From an uncultured Lachnospiraceae bacterium (lineage in GTDB: Bacteria; Bacillota; Clostridia; Lachnospirales; Lachnospiraceae): DNA of 64,000 nt. Shown one piece after another: positions 51,286-61,156 of the stretch (position 1 is its first letter; each line of letters begins with the position of its first letter). The stretch spans positions 1 through 64,000 of the forward strand of contig CANPOY010000007.1 in assembly GCA_947575805.1 (NCBI GenBank), read 5' to 3'. The position numbers were made by a program, and so were the translations under genes. The notes under the pieces were generated by a model that was not told the origin of the DNA, ran no database searches, and saw only the letters and a list, made by a program, of their open reading frames with translations.

Positions 51286-54126
51286 CTATTCCGCCACTTC
51301 CTCTTTGCGTTCCCTCAGCCTCCTGCGAAGCTCCTCCTCCATGGACTGTGTCATCACTATCTTCACATCCTTAAGCTCCATTCCGCTCATTCCGAAGAAC
51401 AGCCTGATAAAGAACGTATAGTGGAACAAAGGCACGGGAAATTCTATCGACCTTTTCTGCCACGCCTTCTCCGAGCCTGCAATTGTCACCGTACCCGACA
51501 ACTGCTTATCCTGAAATACGGACAGAGGCAGCTGCGCCAGATCCAGAGCACCTTCGGATGCTCTGCAGGAAAATTCAAGCCGGAAGGTACCTCTTTCCTT
51601 CACTGCCACCTGTATGGTAGTGGACTTGCCTTTTGCCGTATTAATCAGCGAAGAATCCACGCTGACCTCATCCTGCACTTCCACCTTTAAAAGTGTACCC
51701 ATGGCATCGTTCTCCTGTCCGGCACACTTTTGCAGTTTCCTGTCCAGCTCCGTTTCTCTGTGATTCTTTCTCAGATATGCCGGTGTTTCCAGCAGAAAGT
51801 GGCAGATATTAGCCGCACTCCGCACATACTCCCCTCTGGTTACGGAACCTTTCTTTAATTCCTCCATAGAATTATCCCCGTTTGAATTGCTCAGGGCGTC
51901 TCCCGTCACCATATAAAGATCATTTTGCGCACGTATCATAGCCGCCATATTCTGAATGGAGGCAGGTCTGCCTTCCTCGTTGGCCTTTGCCCACCAGTCG
52001 GTCATGACAATACCCTTATATCCCCATTCCTTCCGCAGAACCGTAGTAAGAAGGTCGTAGCTTCCCGCCGTCCAGAGCCCGTTGATGGGCCCATAAGTAG
52101 TCATAACGGAGCGGGCATTTCCCTCTGTAACCGCGATTTCAAAACTTCTTAAGTACAGCTCCCGCAGCGCTCTCTCGGATACCACGCTGTCCGCAAAATT
52201 GCGGCTGTGCTCCTGATTATTGCAGGCAAAATGCTTGATCGTGCCGGTGACACCGTATTTGTGCATGCCTCGCAGCTGCGCGGCCGCCATTTTGCCTGTC
52301 AGCAGGGGATCCTCGGAAAAATACTCAAAGTTTCTGCCGTTTAAAGGGTTCCTGTGAAGATTCATGCCGGGACCCAGCAGGGTGTCCACCTGATTCTTAC
52401 GGAGTTCCAATCCCTCCCACTCATACAGCTCCTCCGACAGCTTTTCGTTAAAACTGCAGGCCAGGCAGGTCCCGTTTGGCATGGCAAAGGCAATGGTTCC
52501 GCAGTCCATGCGGATACCGCTGGGACCGTCGGCACAGCAGCCTGCAGGAATACCGTAATGATCCAGTGCCTCCGTGATACCGCCAAAGGCTCCGGCCGTC
52601 CCCGGTGTCACCTTAGGAGAGCACATTCCTTCGCCGCGAACCATACAGCAAAGCTCTTCCTCCGTCAGCTGGGCCAGAAACTCTTCCATGGAAACCATTC
52701 CGCTTTCCACATCGGTAAGCTTATATCCCTTGTCTCCTGTAAATTTGCATTCCGGCAGCGTTTTCATTCGTTCCAGCCTCCGCCGGGCCGGATCCGTCGT
52801 GCGCAGAGGCGTCTGCTGCCAGGTAACCCCATAAGTACCGTCTTCCCGGGGATTTCCCGGCTTCATACGCTCGAAAACCGTCAGCGGCGCCAGGACTTCC
52901 TCCAGCTGTTTCAGCACCACCGTGTCACCACACACGGTATAGGTCCCGCTGCGTCGGGCGTCCCGTACATTTTCGCCCACATAGAAGACATATTCCCCCG
53001 GTTCCAGCACCAGACAGGATTTGTGACCCGTAATACCGCTGTCATCATAGGAGGCGATGCAGGTCATGGAAATCTCAATGCTGATCTCCTGGCTTTCTCC
53101 GGGTGAAAGCTGCCTGGTCTTGACAAATCCGCAGAGCACCCTGACAGGCTTCCCCAGCATTCCCTGAGGTGCCTGACAATACACCTGAACCACCTCTTTC
53201 CCCGCACAGGCACCCATGTTTGACACCATAGCGTGTACGGTGATACCCTCTGACAAAGTACCGCCTACCACGGCCCTTATATCGAAGTCCGTGTAGGACA
53301 GCCCAAACCCAAAGGGATACAGTATCTTCTCCGGCGCAAAGGTGGAAAAATAACGGTATCCCACATAAATGTCCTCTGCATAGCAATTTCTCACAGAATC
53401 TCCGTAATTTCTCGTGGAAGGGTAATCCGTAATATCACTGGCAATGGTATCGGCCAGCCTTCCCGAAGGACATACGTCGCCGCTAATTATATCCAGCACG
53501 CCGCTGCCGCCTTCCTGGCCGCCCTGCCACACATAAAGCACCGCACCCGGCCGGTATTTATCCACCCACTTCATGTCAATGATATTACCCACGTTCAGCA
53601 ACACCACAGTCCTGCGGAATACGCTGCACACCGTCTCCAGCATTTCCTCCTCTGTTTTCGTCAGCAGATAGCTTCCCTCGCCCGCAAAGTTGTCTTTGTC
53701 CTCTCCGGCAGTGCGTCCAACGATAATGACAGCAGTGTCGGAATCCTTTTCCGCCGCCTCGGCCAGCTCCCTTGAAACCGGCATCTCCTTCTGAAACCAT
53801 GGCTCGCCGGCCCAACCTTCCCCTGCATAAAAAGGGTTGCTCTCCAGCCAGGTCTCATAAGCCTTAGTCAGCTCCCTGTTCAGCTCAAACCGTCCGTCCT
53901 TTTGCAGTGCCTCCCGAATACCCGTCACATAGGCCGTGTTCACCATACCCCCTGAGCCGGTTCCGCTCTTGTAGTAATTAAACTGACTTCTGCCAAACAG
54001 CGCAATCCTGCTGCCGCCGGGCAGAGGCAGGATGCTGTCCTCGTTCCTCAGCAGCACAACGCCCTCCGCCACTGCCTGTCTGGCCTTTGCCCCATACTTT
54101 TCCACCGAAAACACATTCTCACTCAT
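51286..54126 (-). CDS. Large GH3 glycoside hydrolase, permuted order with C-terminal extension
   Basis: 946 residues. Order as in the other GH3: C-domain first (GVVLLRNEDSILPLPGGSRIALFG, VVLLNVGNIIDMKW, YPFGFGLSYTDF), fibronectin III-like part, then the catalytic barrel (CADGPSGIRMD, KHFACNNQEHSRNF, nucleophile Asp in GIVMTDWW). About 130 extra residues at the end (from DEVSVDSSLIN) look like a beta-rich accessory domain. GGGAAAGG precedes the ATG at 54126, and the gene starts inside the acyltransferase gene (8-base overlap). Sugar specificity unknown. Confidence 0.9.
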   Translation of the reverse strand: MSENVFSVEKYGAKARQAVAEGVVLLRNEDSILPLPGGSRIALFGRSQFNYYKSGTGSGGMVNTAYVTGIREALQKDGRFELNRELTKAYETWLESNPFYAGEGWAGEPWFQKEMPVSRELAEAAEKDSDTAVIIVGRTAGEDKDNFAGEGSYLLTKTEEEMLETVCSVFRRTVVLLNVGNIIDMKWVDKYRPGAVLYVWQGGQEGGSGVLDIISGDVCPSGRLADTIASDITDYPSTRNYGDSVRNCYAEDIYVGYRYFSTFAPEKILYPFGFGLSYTDFDIRAVVGGTLSEGITVHAMVSNMGACAGKEVVQVYCQAPQGMLGKPVRVLCGFVKTRQLSPGESQEISIEISMTCIASYDDSGITGHKSCLVLEPGEYVFYVGENVRDARRSGTYTVCGDTVVLKQLEEVLAPLTVFERMKPGNPREDGTYGVTWQQTPLRTTDPARRRLERMKTLPECKFTGDKGYKLTDVESGMVSMEEFLAQLTEEELCCMVRGEGMCSPKVTPGTAGAFGGITEALDHYGIPAGCCADGPSGIRMDCGTIAFAMPNGTCLACSFNEKLSEELYEWEGLELRKNQVDTLLGPGMNLHRNPLNGRNFEYFSEDPLLTGKMAAAQLRGMHKYGVTGTIKHFACNNQEHSRNFADSVVSERALRELYLRSFEIAVTEGNARSVMTTYGPINGLWTAGSYDLLTTVLRKEWGYKGIVMTDWWAKANEEGRPASIQNMAAMIRAQNDLYMVTGDALSNSNGDNSMEELKKGSVTRGEYVRSAANICHFLLETPAYLRKNHRETELDRKLQKCAGQENDAMGTLLKVEVQDEVSVDSSLINTAKGKSTTIQVAVKERGTFRLEFSCRASEGALDLAQLPLSVFQDKQLSGTVTIAGSEKAWQKRSIEFPVPLFHYTFFIRLFFGMSGMELKDVKIVMTQSMEEELRRRLRERKEEVAE

Positions 54127-55270
54127 ATGCAGTCCTTTCCCTTCTGTGACATTTATTCCATACAAATTTTCCCCCCGATTTTATCAGTTCCAGCACCACC
54201 GAATACGCTAATGACACACCTGTCAATACCAGAAAAATCACTGCTGCATAGCGGAAAGAATAAATGAATCCTCTGAAAAGCGACATGTAGAAGAAGGTAT
54301 GCACGAAAAACATATTCATGGAATACCTCCCCAGGAAAACCAGACCATGGGACAGCACCGGAATGCCCGACACAAATTCCCCCACGAACCAGCATAGGAA
54401 GAGAGCAACAGGCGCGTCCAATATCCACAGGAAATAAGTGTGCACCATGAAGTTCTGCCGGATCAGAACCGACACTGCCAGAAGCGCCAGACTTATGACA
54501 AGCTTCCAGCCTTTTCTCAGCTTCAGGGCAAAAAGCTTTTCCAGCCACTTCTCTTCGGCCGCCACCGCTCCCAGAAGCATCACCAGGTAATACCTCTCCG
54601 TGTTTTCGCCCATCTGCAGCACTGACGGCAGCAACAGGGCAGGCACGATTAAATATCGTCCTGCTTTCTTTACCGTCGGATAGACCAGGGGAATCATGAA
54701 AATAATGACAATGGCAATCTCCATATACCACCAGGTCATATTGAGGGTAGGGGTATCAAAAATTTCCGCCAGCCCCAGCATGTCCAGCATTGCAAACATC
54801 CCTCCCTGCCAGCCACCGCCGTACAGCTTTACATAATCAAAATGGGAAAACCACAGTATGTTCACGCTTGCGTACATGACTGCGAAGCTCCCCACCAGCT
54901 TCAGGCAGCGTATTCCCGCTTTTTTCAAAGTGCGGGCAAAATCATATCCCTCCGCCGCATCCGCCATCAGTCCCTTTGTTATGCCATATGCACTCAGAAA
55001 AACGAACAGTGCGACGCAGATATTTCCGTACCCGCTGAGCATTAGAAATGCTTCCTGAGAAAATGGTCTGTGATCCACATGCAGTGTGACTAACAGCTCC
55101 TGGGACTCAAACAGGTGATAAAAGAGCATCAGCAGTATCGCCACACCCTTAACTGCCAGCGTATCCCTTTTTTCAAACCTCGTCTTTGGTGTTTCCTTCC
55201 CTGATGTTTCATTTCTCTCCGGAAAATCCTTCTTCTTTGTCTGTACTTCCTTCACCGGTAACTCCTCCAT
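54119..55270 (-). CDS. Acyltransferase 3-family membrane protein
   Basis: 383 residues. A charged N terminus (about 1-38) is followed by about ten membrane helices: GVAILLMLFYHLFES (conserved His), CVALFVFLSAYGITKG, and the C-terminal MNMFFVHTFFYM. The family moves acyl groups onto surface sugars. It begins 62 bases inside the end of the DUF6020-like gene and overlaps the GH3 gene at its end, so all three are translated as a unit. Confidence 0.85.
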   Translation of the reverse strand: MEELPVKEVQTKKKDFPERNETSGKETPKTRFEKRDTLAVKGVAILLMLFYHLFESQELLVTLHVDHRPFSQEAFLMLSGYGNICVALFVFLSAYGITKGLMADAAEGYDFARTLKKAGIRCLKLVGSFAVMYASVNILWFSHFDYVKLYGGGWQGGMFAMLDMLGLAEIFDTPTLNMTWWYMEIAIVIIFMIPLVYPTVKKAGRYLIVPALLLPSVLQMGENTERYYLVMLLGAVAAEEKWLEKLFALKLRKGWKLVISLALLAVSVLIRQNFMVHTYFLWILDAPVALFLCWFVGEFVSGIPVLSHGLVFLGRYSMNMFFVHTFFYMSLFRGFIYSFRYAAVIFLVLTGVSLAYSVVLELIKSGGKFVWNKCHRRERTAYE

Positions 55271-57035
55271 TCATGACTCCGTAGAGGAACGGAATCGTAA
55301 ACATAATCGGAAACGCATATCGCGGATGCAGATAAAAGCAGGGTGCCGCCATACAGATCAGCAAGCTGATAAACAGGGGAGCCAGCAGCACACCCCGCTT
55401 TAATTTCCCCCGCAGGGCAACTCCTGCGAGAATCAGCAAAAGCCAGGTGTATACACCCACATTCTCCAGAACAGCCAGAAAAGGAACATATCCTGCAAAA
55501 CGATATATGAACAGCAGCACCTTGTCCATCCCCGGAATCAGGCCGCCCTGCCGAAACAGATCGGACTCCGCCTCATAGCGGATCGAGTTCACCGCGCCGG
55601 GATCAAACCATCCGTAAACATGGGCAAAAAACGCGTCCAGGTACACCATTGGATGTTTCAAAAAGCCTGCTGCCCACACCTTAAAATAGGAAATCAGTTT
55701 TTCCGCACCGGAGTCCTTAAGGTATAACGCCTTTACCGGATCGGCAATGTCAGGATTATAGCTTACCGCCACCAGATCCGCATCTGTCAGCACTCCATCT
55801 ATCGCCTCCCGCTCCTCCGCCGTCAGTTCGTCACCGTAAAGCTGCAGATAACGTGCAGTCTGTTGGAAGGGTATGGAAAGCATTTCTCCCATGCTGCCCT
55901 TCTCCGCCGACAGGCCCGCGGACAGCGCCGCATTCCCTCCGAGACAAAGCACCAGGGGCAGCACCGCCGTGTACAGCAGCAAAATTTTTTTTCTATATGC
56001 AATCACCAGAATAATACCTGTCAATACCACCATATAAATGCCGTTGTTTCGCAACAGCCCCACCAGCACCTGGGCCAGCACAAGCTTTCCCCAGTAGATG
56101 GGCTTCCTGTCGCGGATACCTTCCGCCGCCAGCTCCTCCAGCAGCAGGAGATACCATATGACAGCGCCCATAAAAGGAACATCCTTGATCGCCGTGGACG
56201 CAATATTGGAATATACGGGTGCAAGCCCATAGACGCATACTGCCGCCAGTCTCAGGGAATAAGATACACCGCGCTTTGCCAGTCTTTCAGACGTACCTGC
56301 CAGTGCCGCCGCCAGCACTACCGCCTGCAGCAGGGTATAAAGAAACAGCCCCGCATCGGCACTGCCGGTGAGCAGCCTTCCAAACCTGATGATGCCGCCG
56401 GCGATTAACGTATGCAGGAGGGGATGATGCGTAGAATAGCCCGTCATTCCCAGCCCCTGTTCAACCTGTCCCAGAAAATCATAGCACAGGTTTCCCGGAT
56501 ATCCCAGAACAATAACGGGAATCCAGAGGATCAGCAAAAAAAGGAATACATTGCGAAAGCTCTTTTCCCCCAGAAAGGCTTCCGCCTTCGCCGGATGCCG
56601 ACCTGAAGCCGCAGCTCTTTGGTACAGATCCAGAAACAGGGCAATACAATAGTGAAACAGGACAGAATAACCCGCAAAGGCCAGAAAAAAGCCCACCGCA
56701 GAGAAAACATCCCCAAAACAACTGCTGAAGCTTCCCCCCTGCCGATAGCTTTGTCCTACCAACAGACAAAAAGAAAACAGATATGGCAGCACTCCTCTTT
56801 GATACAAATTCTTCCCCAAGTGCTGCCGCATCCAGCCGACAAAAACCAGTGCCAGCAGAAAAATCAACAGTCCGTTTACGCTGTATTCTCCCAGCAGGCC
56901 CGTAACCTGTGCATAGAGATAGTGCATTCCCGATTTATAGTCTGCTCTGTTCAGCGACCCACTGTACTGCATCTGTACCGCAAATGCTATGAGAGCCGCC
57001 TGGAGAACAGCAGATACTTTTTTCCAAGCTTTCAT
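55209..57035 (-). CDS. DUF6020-like large membrane protein (glycosyltransferase-like fold)
   Basis: 608 residues with 12 or more hydrophobic segments. WIPVIVLGYPGNLCYDFLGQ, GYSTHHPLLHTLIAGGIIR and SNIASTAIKDVPF match a family of multi-pass Firmicutes proteins annotated as DUF6020, which look like GT-C glycosyltransferases (acidic loop after the first helices). Activity not established. First gene of the leftward operon DUF6020-acyltransferase-GH3, pointing to surface glycan work. Confidence 0.75.
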   Translation of the reverse strand: MKAWKKVSAVLQAALIAFAVQMQYSGSLNRADYKSGMHYLYAQVTGLLGEYSVNGLLIFLLALVFVGWMRQHLGKNLYQRGVLPYLFSFCLLVGQSYRQGGSFSSCFGDVFSAVGFFLAFAGYSVLFHYCIALFLDLYQRAAASGRHPAKAEAFLGEKSFRNVFLFLLILWIPVIVLGYPGNLCYDFLGQVEQGLGMTGYSTHHPLLHTLIAGGIIRFGRLLTGSADAGLFLYTLLQAVVLAAALAGTSERLAKRGVSYSLRLAAVCVYGLAPVYSNIASTAIKDVPFMGAVIWYLLLLEELAAEGIRDRKPIYWGKLVLAQVLVGLLRNNGIYMVVLTGIILVIAYRKKILLLYTAVLPLVLCLGGNAALSAGLSAEKGSMGEMLSIPFQQTARYLQLYGDELTAEEREAIDGVLTDADLVAVSYNPDIADPVKALYLKDSGAEKLISYFKVWAAGFLKHPMVYLDAFFAHVYGWFDPGAVNSIRYEAESDLFRQGGLIPGMDKVLLFIYRFAGYVPFLAVLENVGVYTWLLLILAGVALRGKLKRGVLLAPLFISLLICMAAPCFYLHPRYAFPIMFTIPFLYGVMNGGVTGEGSTDKEEGFSGEK

Positions 57036-57096
57036 AATAATATTCCTTTAATATTTCTTTTATTATGCCTTACAAAGTATGAATTTTCAAGACAAT

Positions 57097-57134
57097 AAAA
57101 AAAATTTCGGTTAGTTTTAACCGAAATCTTTTTT
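57097..57134. terminator. Bidirectional terminator
   Basis: ATTTCGGTTA/TAACCGAAAT stem with a GTTT loop, eight A on the left and six T on the right. On the minus strand it ends the GntR-ABC operon. Confidence 0.85.
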
Positions 57135-57187
57135 AGAGCTTCCCCTATTCATAAGAAAATCATACTGTCATAAAACCTGAACCTTAC

Positions 57188-57886
57188 TTACATTTGCGTC
57201 CGCAGCTTAGCCCCCAGGGCCATCTTGGACACCGGCGCCTTATACACTGCCAGGGAAATCAGATACTGCAGGAAACCGCAAACCAGAATCACCGCTGCCC
57301 CCAGGGCCGCTGTCAGTCCCCATCCTGCCCAGGATCCGTCAAAAAGCATTATATTTTCCAGCAGATTGTTTTGACTAAAACCAAAGACGTAACAAAAGAA
57401 AAATACAATTATAAACATAATTGTGGATGTATAAAAGTATTTAAAGCAGGCGCCGTAATACACCATGACGATTCCTGAAAGTATCGCGCCGGCAAACATC
57501 TGCATGGCTGCGGTAACTATTGCCGCCGGATGAAACCAGCATGTGATCCCCATAATGACCACGGTGAACAAATATCCCGCCATCATCAGGGTAACGCTCA
57601 GAACCGCGGGAACAGAGGTCTGCAGCTTTCTTTTCCGGGGAGAGGTCTGCACCAGATTAGCAGCGCCGGCAGTAGAAAGCAGCTGCAGGAAAAGCAGCGC
57701 CACCATTGTCATGAAATAGCCTCCCGGAAGAGGACTGATATTTCCTCTGGTCGTTCCCCCCACAATGCAGGACAGGACGCAAAATAATACGCCAATCACC
57801 AGCAGAACCGCGCTGCTGATATAAGAAAGCTTTGCGGCATGCCCGTATTTCATTATCTTAAACCCTAATTTCAGATTATTTATCAT
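57188..57886 (-). CDS. Membrane subunit of the GntR-controlled ABC exporter (second)
   Basis: 232 residues with six hydrophobic segments and a basic N terminus (NNLKLGFKIMKYGHAAKL). No motif beyond a permease-like layout. It overlaps the preceding membrane gene by 11 bases. The set GntR-ATPase-two membrane proteins is the YtrA-type arrangement. Confidence 0.75.
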   Translation of the reverse strand: MINNLKLGFKIMKYGHAAKLSYISSAVLLVIGVLFCVLSCIVGGTTRGNISPLPGGYFMTMVALLFLQLLSTAGAANLVQTSPRKRKLQTSVPAVLSVTLMMAGYLFTVVIMGITCWFHPAAIVTAAMQMFAGAILSGIVMVYYGACFKYFYTSTIMFIIVFFFCYVFGFSQNNLLENIMLFDGSWAGWGLTAALGAAVILVCGFLQYLISLAVYKAPVSKMALGAKLRTQM

Positions 57887-58535
57887 AATAACTTCCCTCC
57901 ACCTTCAGCATTGCTGTCTTTACCGCCAGGACGCTGAGTCCCGCACCCAGAATTCCCAGGACGGCGTCCATCAGAAGCACCGGAAGAAATCCCCCGGCGG
58001 CAATCAGGAAAATCACCACTCCGACAATAGCCCCCACATAGGCAGCCAGCAGATTTACCCAAAGATAACTGAAGAACCTGCACAAAAAGATCCCCAGCAA
58101 CGACAGAGTATATACCAGCAAAGCGACAAGCAGTACCTCCCACAGGCCCGGCTTTGCCCGAACCCCTTCCCCGGCAGTAAAAATGATTGTAAACAGCCAG
58201 GATACGCCGGCAATTACCACAAGAAATACTAGGCGTCTCACCAGATCCATAATCAGGGCACTTTTCATAATCTGCCTTCCCCTGGCTGAAGTCTTGAGAT
58301 AATCTATTTTCTGCGAATTCTTCTCCTGAATGCCTCCCAGATACCAATTGTCCGACATCACCTCCGCCATAATCAGCAGCATGATATACGCCGGCATGGC
58401 ACTGCCCCGAAAAACCACTGCAGCAATGAAATCCACCGCCAGCAGAAAGATCGGCAGCACGATCAGCATGACAATTTTATATCCTCTGGTGGCAAATACC
58501 AGATAACTTCTTACTCTATCCTTCATCCTTCCCAT
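57876..58535 (-). CDS. Membrane subunit of the GntR-controlled ABC exporter (first)
   Basis: 219 residues with about six hydrophobic segments; IQEKNSQKIDYLKTSARGRQIMKSA in the cytoplasmic loop is like ABC-2 exporter proteins. It begins five bases after the ATPase stop and overlaps the next membrane gene. Function inferred from neighbours. Confidence 0.75.
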   Translation of the reverse strand: MGRMKDRVRSYLVFATRGYKIVMLIVLPIFLLAVDFIAAVVFRGSAMPAYIMLLIMAEVMSDNWYLGGIQEKNSQKIDYLKTSARGRQIMKSALIMDLVRRLVFLVVIAGVSWLFTIIFTAGEGVRAKPGLWEVLLVALLVYTLSLLGIFLCRFFSYLWVNLLAAYVGAIVGVVIFLIAAGGFLPVLLMDAVLGILGAGLSVLAVKTAMLKVEGSYYDK

Positions 58536-58540
58536 CCTCC

Positions 58541-59431
58541 TCAGCGACCCAGCTTGAGGCTTGTATTAACTTTCATCACTGCTACGCTGATCTGTGACAA
58601 AGTAGGTGTCTCCACGGAAATATCCATACCTGTCAGCCGGTCCAGCTGATCCGCAAGGCAGATCCCCTCGAATCCGTAAGAGCTTTTCGACATGGTAAAC
58701 AGTATTTTCCCGGCCGCCTCCGCATCCCCGGATTCACCCTTTACCAGCAGGTACTTTTCCTTCAGGTCCTCCACGAACCCTTCCTCCACGATATTACCAT
58801 GTTCCAGAATAATGGCGTAATCCGTCACGTTTTCCATGTCGGCAATATTATGGGTGGAGAAGAAAACGGAACGCCCGCCGTTCCCCTGCTCCAGGTACTC
58901 CCGAATGATGTCGCAGAGCTTGTCACGCATCAGCGGATCCAACGGAGAAGCAGGCTCATCCAAAATCAGCAGCTCCGTGTCTCTGGCAAGCACCGTCGCC
59001 AGCATCAGCTTCATTTTATTCCCGTCGGACAGCTCCTTAACGTTTTTCCTCTCCTTCACGGGAATGCTCAGCTCCTCACAAATTGCTTCAAACCTGTCCC
59101 GGTGAAAATTGCTGAACAGAAGCTCACTGATTTCCGCCACCTGCCCTGCATTCCAGTGAGGCAGGAAGAAGCTGCTGGGACCGGTGTAGCCAATTCGTTC
59201 CTGAACCCCTCCGCCGGAGAGCTTCTCCTTCCCGTCAAAATAGCTGACCTCTCCCTTGAAATCCAGCCGGATTCCCGTCAGGAGGTTCAGCAGGGTAGTC
59301 TTGCCCGCCCCGTTCTCACCGATCAGCGCCGTGGCAAATCCCTTTGGTATCTGCAGCTTCGGTATGGAAAGCTCAAAGCCCCTAAATTTCTTTTCCAAAT
59401 TTACTGCCTCTACTACACTGTTTATCTTCAT
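58541..59431 (-). CDS. ABC exporter ATP-binding protein
   Basis: About 296 residues. Walker A GENGAGKTT, the signature region VKELSDGNKMKLMLA (LSDGN for LSGGQ, common in YtrB/BcrA-type exporters), Walker B LLILDEPASPLDP and the H-loop FSTHNIAD. GGAGG is five bases before the ATG at 59431; an ATG four codons upstream is too close to any ribosome-binding site. Works with the two membrane proteins downstream. Confidence 0.9.
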   Translation of the reverse strand: MKINSVVEAVNLEKKFRGFELSIPKLQIPKGFATALIGENGAGKTTLLNLLTGIRLDFKGEVSYFDGKEKLSGGGVQERIGYTGPSSFFLPHWNAGQVAEISELLFSNFHRDRFEAICEELSIPVKERKNVKELSDGNKMKLMLATVLARDTELLILDEPASPLDPLMRDKLCDIIREYLEQGNGGRSVFFSTHNIADMENVTDYAIILEHGNIVEEGFVEDLKEKYLLVKGESGDAEAAGKILFTMSKSSYGFEGICLADQLDRLTGMDISVETPTLSQISVAVMKVNTSLKLGR

Positions 59432-59451
59432 CATGTCCTCCATTCTCCGTG

Positions 59452-59829
59452 TCAGGATAGCTTCTGGAGCGCCGTCAGCGTCTCCTGCAGCTCCAGGTCA
59501 GTCATTCCCGCAATCTTCGCAGCGCGGATTGCCTCCGTAAGTGCCTCTTCCACCCTGCGCATATGCTGTTCCTTCAGCATTTCGCTGTCTTGGGCATTAA
59601 CATAAAAGCCCTTGCCCTGCGCCGCGGTCACAAGCCCTTCCGCCTCCAGCTGCTCATACGCCTTCATCGTGGTAATCACACTGATCTTCAGATCCTTCGC
59701 CAGTCCCCGGATAGAAGGAAGATAATCTCCTTCTTTCAGCTTCCCCGCAAGAATATCGGTTCGCATCTGCTCCGCGATCTGCTGATAAATCGGTACTCCC
59801 GAATTTTGTAATAGTTTCAAGGCGGCCAC
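59452..59829 (-). CDS. GntR-family regulator, YtrA type
   Basis: 125 residues. A winged helix (PIYQQIAEQMRTDILAGKL, LPSIRGLAKDLKISVITTMKAYEQLEAEGLV) and a short helical tail, the YtrA layout. The GTG at 59829 is too close to AAAGGGG; a TTG three codons later (59820) is well spaced and gives the usual family N terminus KLLQNSGVPIYQ. It likely represses its own operon at the promoter upstream. Confidence 0.9.
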   Translation of the reverse strand: MAALKLLQNSGVPIYQQIAEQMRTDILAGKLKEGDYLPSIRGLAKDLKISVITTMKAYEQLEAEGLVTAAQGKGFYVNAQDSEMLKEQHMRRVEEALTEAIRAAKIAGMTDLELQETLTALQKLS

Positions 59830-59849
59830 CCCTTTCTGTTTATATGTTA

Positions 59850-59878
59850 TATATACACCATAATCAGATAGATGTCAA
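59850..59878 (-). promoter_or_regulatory. Promoter of the GntR-ABC operon
   Basis: On the minus strand a consensus TTGACA (59873-59878), a 17-base spacer and TATATA (59850-59855). The AT-rich inverted repeats around 59842-59858 could be the regulator site. Confidence 0.6.
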
Positions 59879-59907
59879 TAAGTTTGTCGAAAAATATTTC
59901 ATACTCC

Positions 59908-59936
59908 TCGACATTCCTTAATAAATGTAGTATACT
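59908..59936 (+). promoter_or_regulatory. Promoter of the lipoprotein gene
   Basis: TCGACA (59908-59913), a 17-base spacer and TATACT (59931-59936), about 72 bases before the ATG. Confidence 0.5.
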
Positions 59937-60007
59937 GCTAATCGGGTTACACAGGCGACCGTGACGGGCTTCAGCTGTCCCGGCAAACGGAAAGGATACG
60001 GTTCTTT

Positions 60008-61096
60008 ATGGAAAAAAGAAAGATTCTGACAATTTTAGCTGCGGCAGTCGCGACCTTTTCCCTTACTGCATGTCAGGGAGTCTCTTCCGGCGGTTCGGAC
60101 AGCAAGGCCAGTACCGCAAGTGACGGTTCCGACTCCCTATCACTGCCTTCCAATGCTCAGGTATCGGAGGAAGAAGCTGCTCTTTCCATCAATCCGGAGG
60201 ACGTGCTTGATGACGATACCACATATGAGCTCTATAATACCTACATAGACATCAGTAATGACATCGTGGGACGGCTCAGCGATTCCCTGGACCGCTATTT
60301 CACTTATGTGGATTTTGATACCGAGTTTCGGCTTCTGGAGGATGACGGAGATTATTACGACTGCTATTCCGTATCCGGCCCTCAGCGGAATGTATCGGAT
60401 GCTTATGAGCTGGTCAGCAGCAAGGCAAAAAAGGACGAGCTTGATCAGGCCTTTCTGGATATGTATCCTTCCATCAGCTCTCTGATTCAGGCGCTAACGG
60501 ACATTTATGAATATACCGACCCGAAAGCTTTCCTGGAGGACAGTTATGCCAAATCCCAGGAACAGCACACCGCTCTCATCAGCGTCCTCGAAGAATACTA
60601 TAACACCGGGGATGTATTTCGTGATACCCTCATAGAGGTTGCCGACCAACTGCATCGGGAGGATCTGGAGCAGATGAAGGCAAATGGCTATGAGGTGCTT
60701 TATTCCCTGAACATGGTAATTGACCTGGCACAGAAGATCCAGATCGAATTATACGAGGAAGAAATATGGGATGAAAATATCCTGGATATGGATCTGACAA
60801 AAATACAGCCATTGTATGATGAATTTACCTCCTATGTGGAAGCAGTAACTGCCTATGCCAAAAACGATGAGACTCTAAATGCCGAAGGTTTTTATTCTAC
60901 CTCACTGACAATGTTTGTCATGCACATGAATGACGCCCACTCCTCTATTTCAAAGGTACTGGAAAAGGTAAAGGAAGGCGAGGCTCTGAGCAAATCAGAC
61001 CTGATGATCACCATCGGCGGCCAGTGCAATCTCACGGCATTTTCCACAAGTGTATCAAATATGGTTTCTTCCTATAACAGCCTGATTTCATACTGA
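60008..61096 (+). CDS. DUF3829-like lipoprotein
   Basis: 362 residues. A lipoprotein signal peptide with lipobox LTAC (Cys 22), a Ser/Gly-rich linker (about 25-50) and an acidic, helical body typical of the DUF3829/YiiG group (YNTYIDISNDIVGRLSDSL, LNMVIDLAQKIQ). It sits on the outer face of the membrane. Function unknown. Monocistronic, by its promoter and the stem-loop that follows. Confidence 0.75.
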   Translation: MEKRKILTILAAAVATFSLTACQGVSSGGSDSKASTASDGSDSLSLPSNAQVSEEEAALSINPEDVLDDDTTYELYNTYIDISNDIVGRLSDSLDRYFTYVDFDTEFRLLEDDGDYYDCYSVSGPQRNVSDAYELVSSKAKKDELDQAFLDMYPSISSLIQALTDIYEYTDPKAFLEDSYAKSQEQHTALISVLEEYYNTGDVFRDTLIEVADQLHREDLEQMKANGYEVLYSLNMVIDLAQKIQIELYEEEIWDENILDMDLTKIQPLYDEFTSYVEAVTAYAKNDETLNAEGFYSTSLTMFVMHMNDAHSSISKVLEKVKEGEALSKSDLMITIGGQCNLTAFSTSVSNMVSSYNSLISY

Positions 61097-61114
61097 TTTC
61101 AACTAAACTAAATA

Positions 61115-61152
61115 CAGGGGCGGCCGCATCCTTGCTGATACGGCCGCCCCTG
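61115..61152. terminator. GC-rich stem-loop between convergent genes
   Basis: 12-bp perfect stem CAGGGGCGGCCG/CGGCCGCCCCTG with a 14-base loop. No real T tract on the plus strand; TATTTAGTTTAG follows on the minus strand. Shared 3' end for the lipoprotein gene and the small gene opposite. Confidence 0.55.
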
Positions 61153-61156
61153 CTGC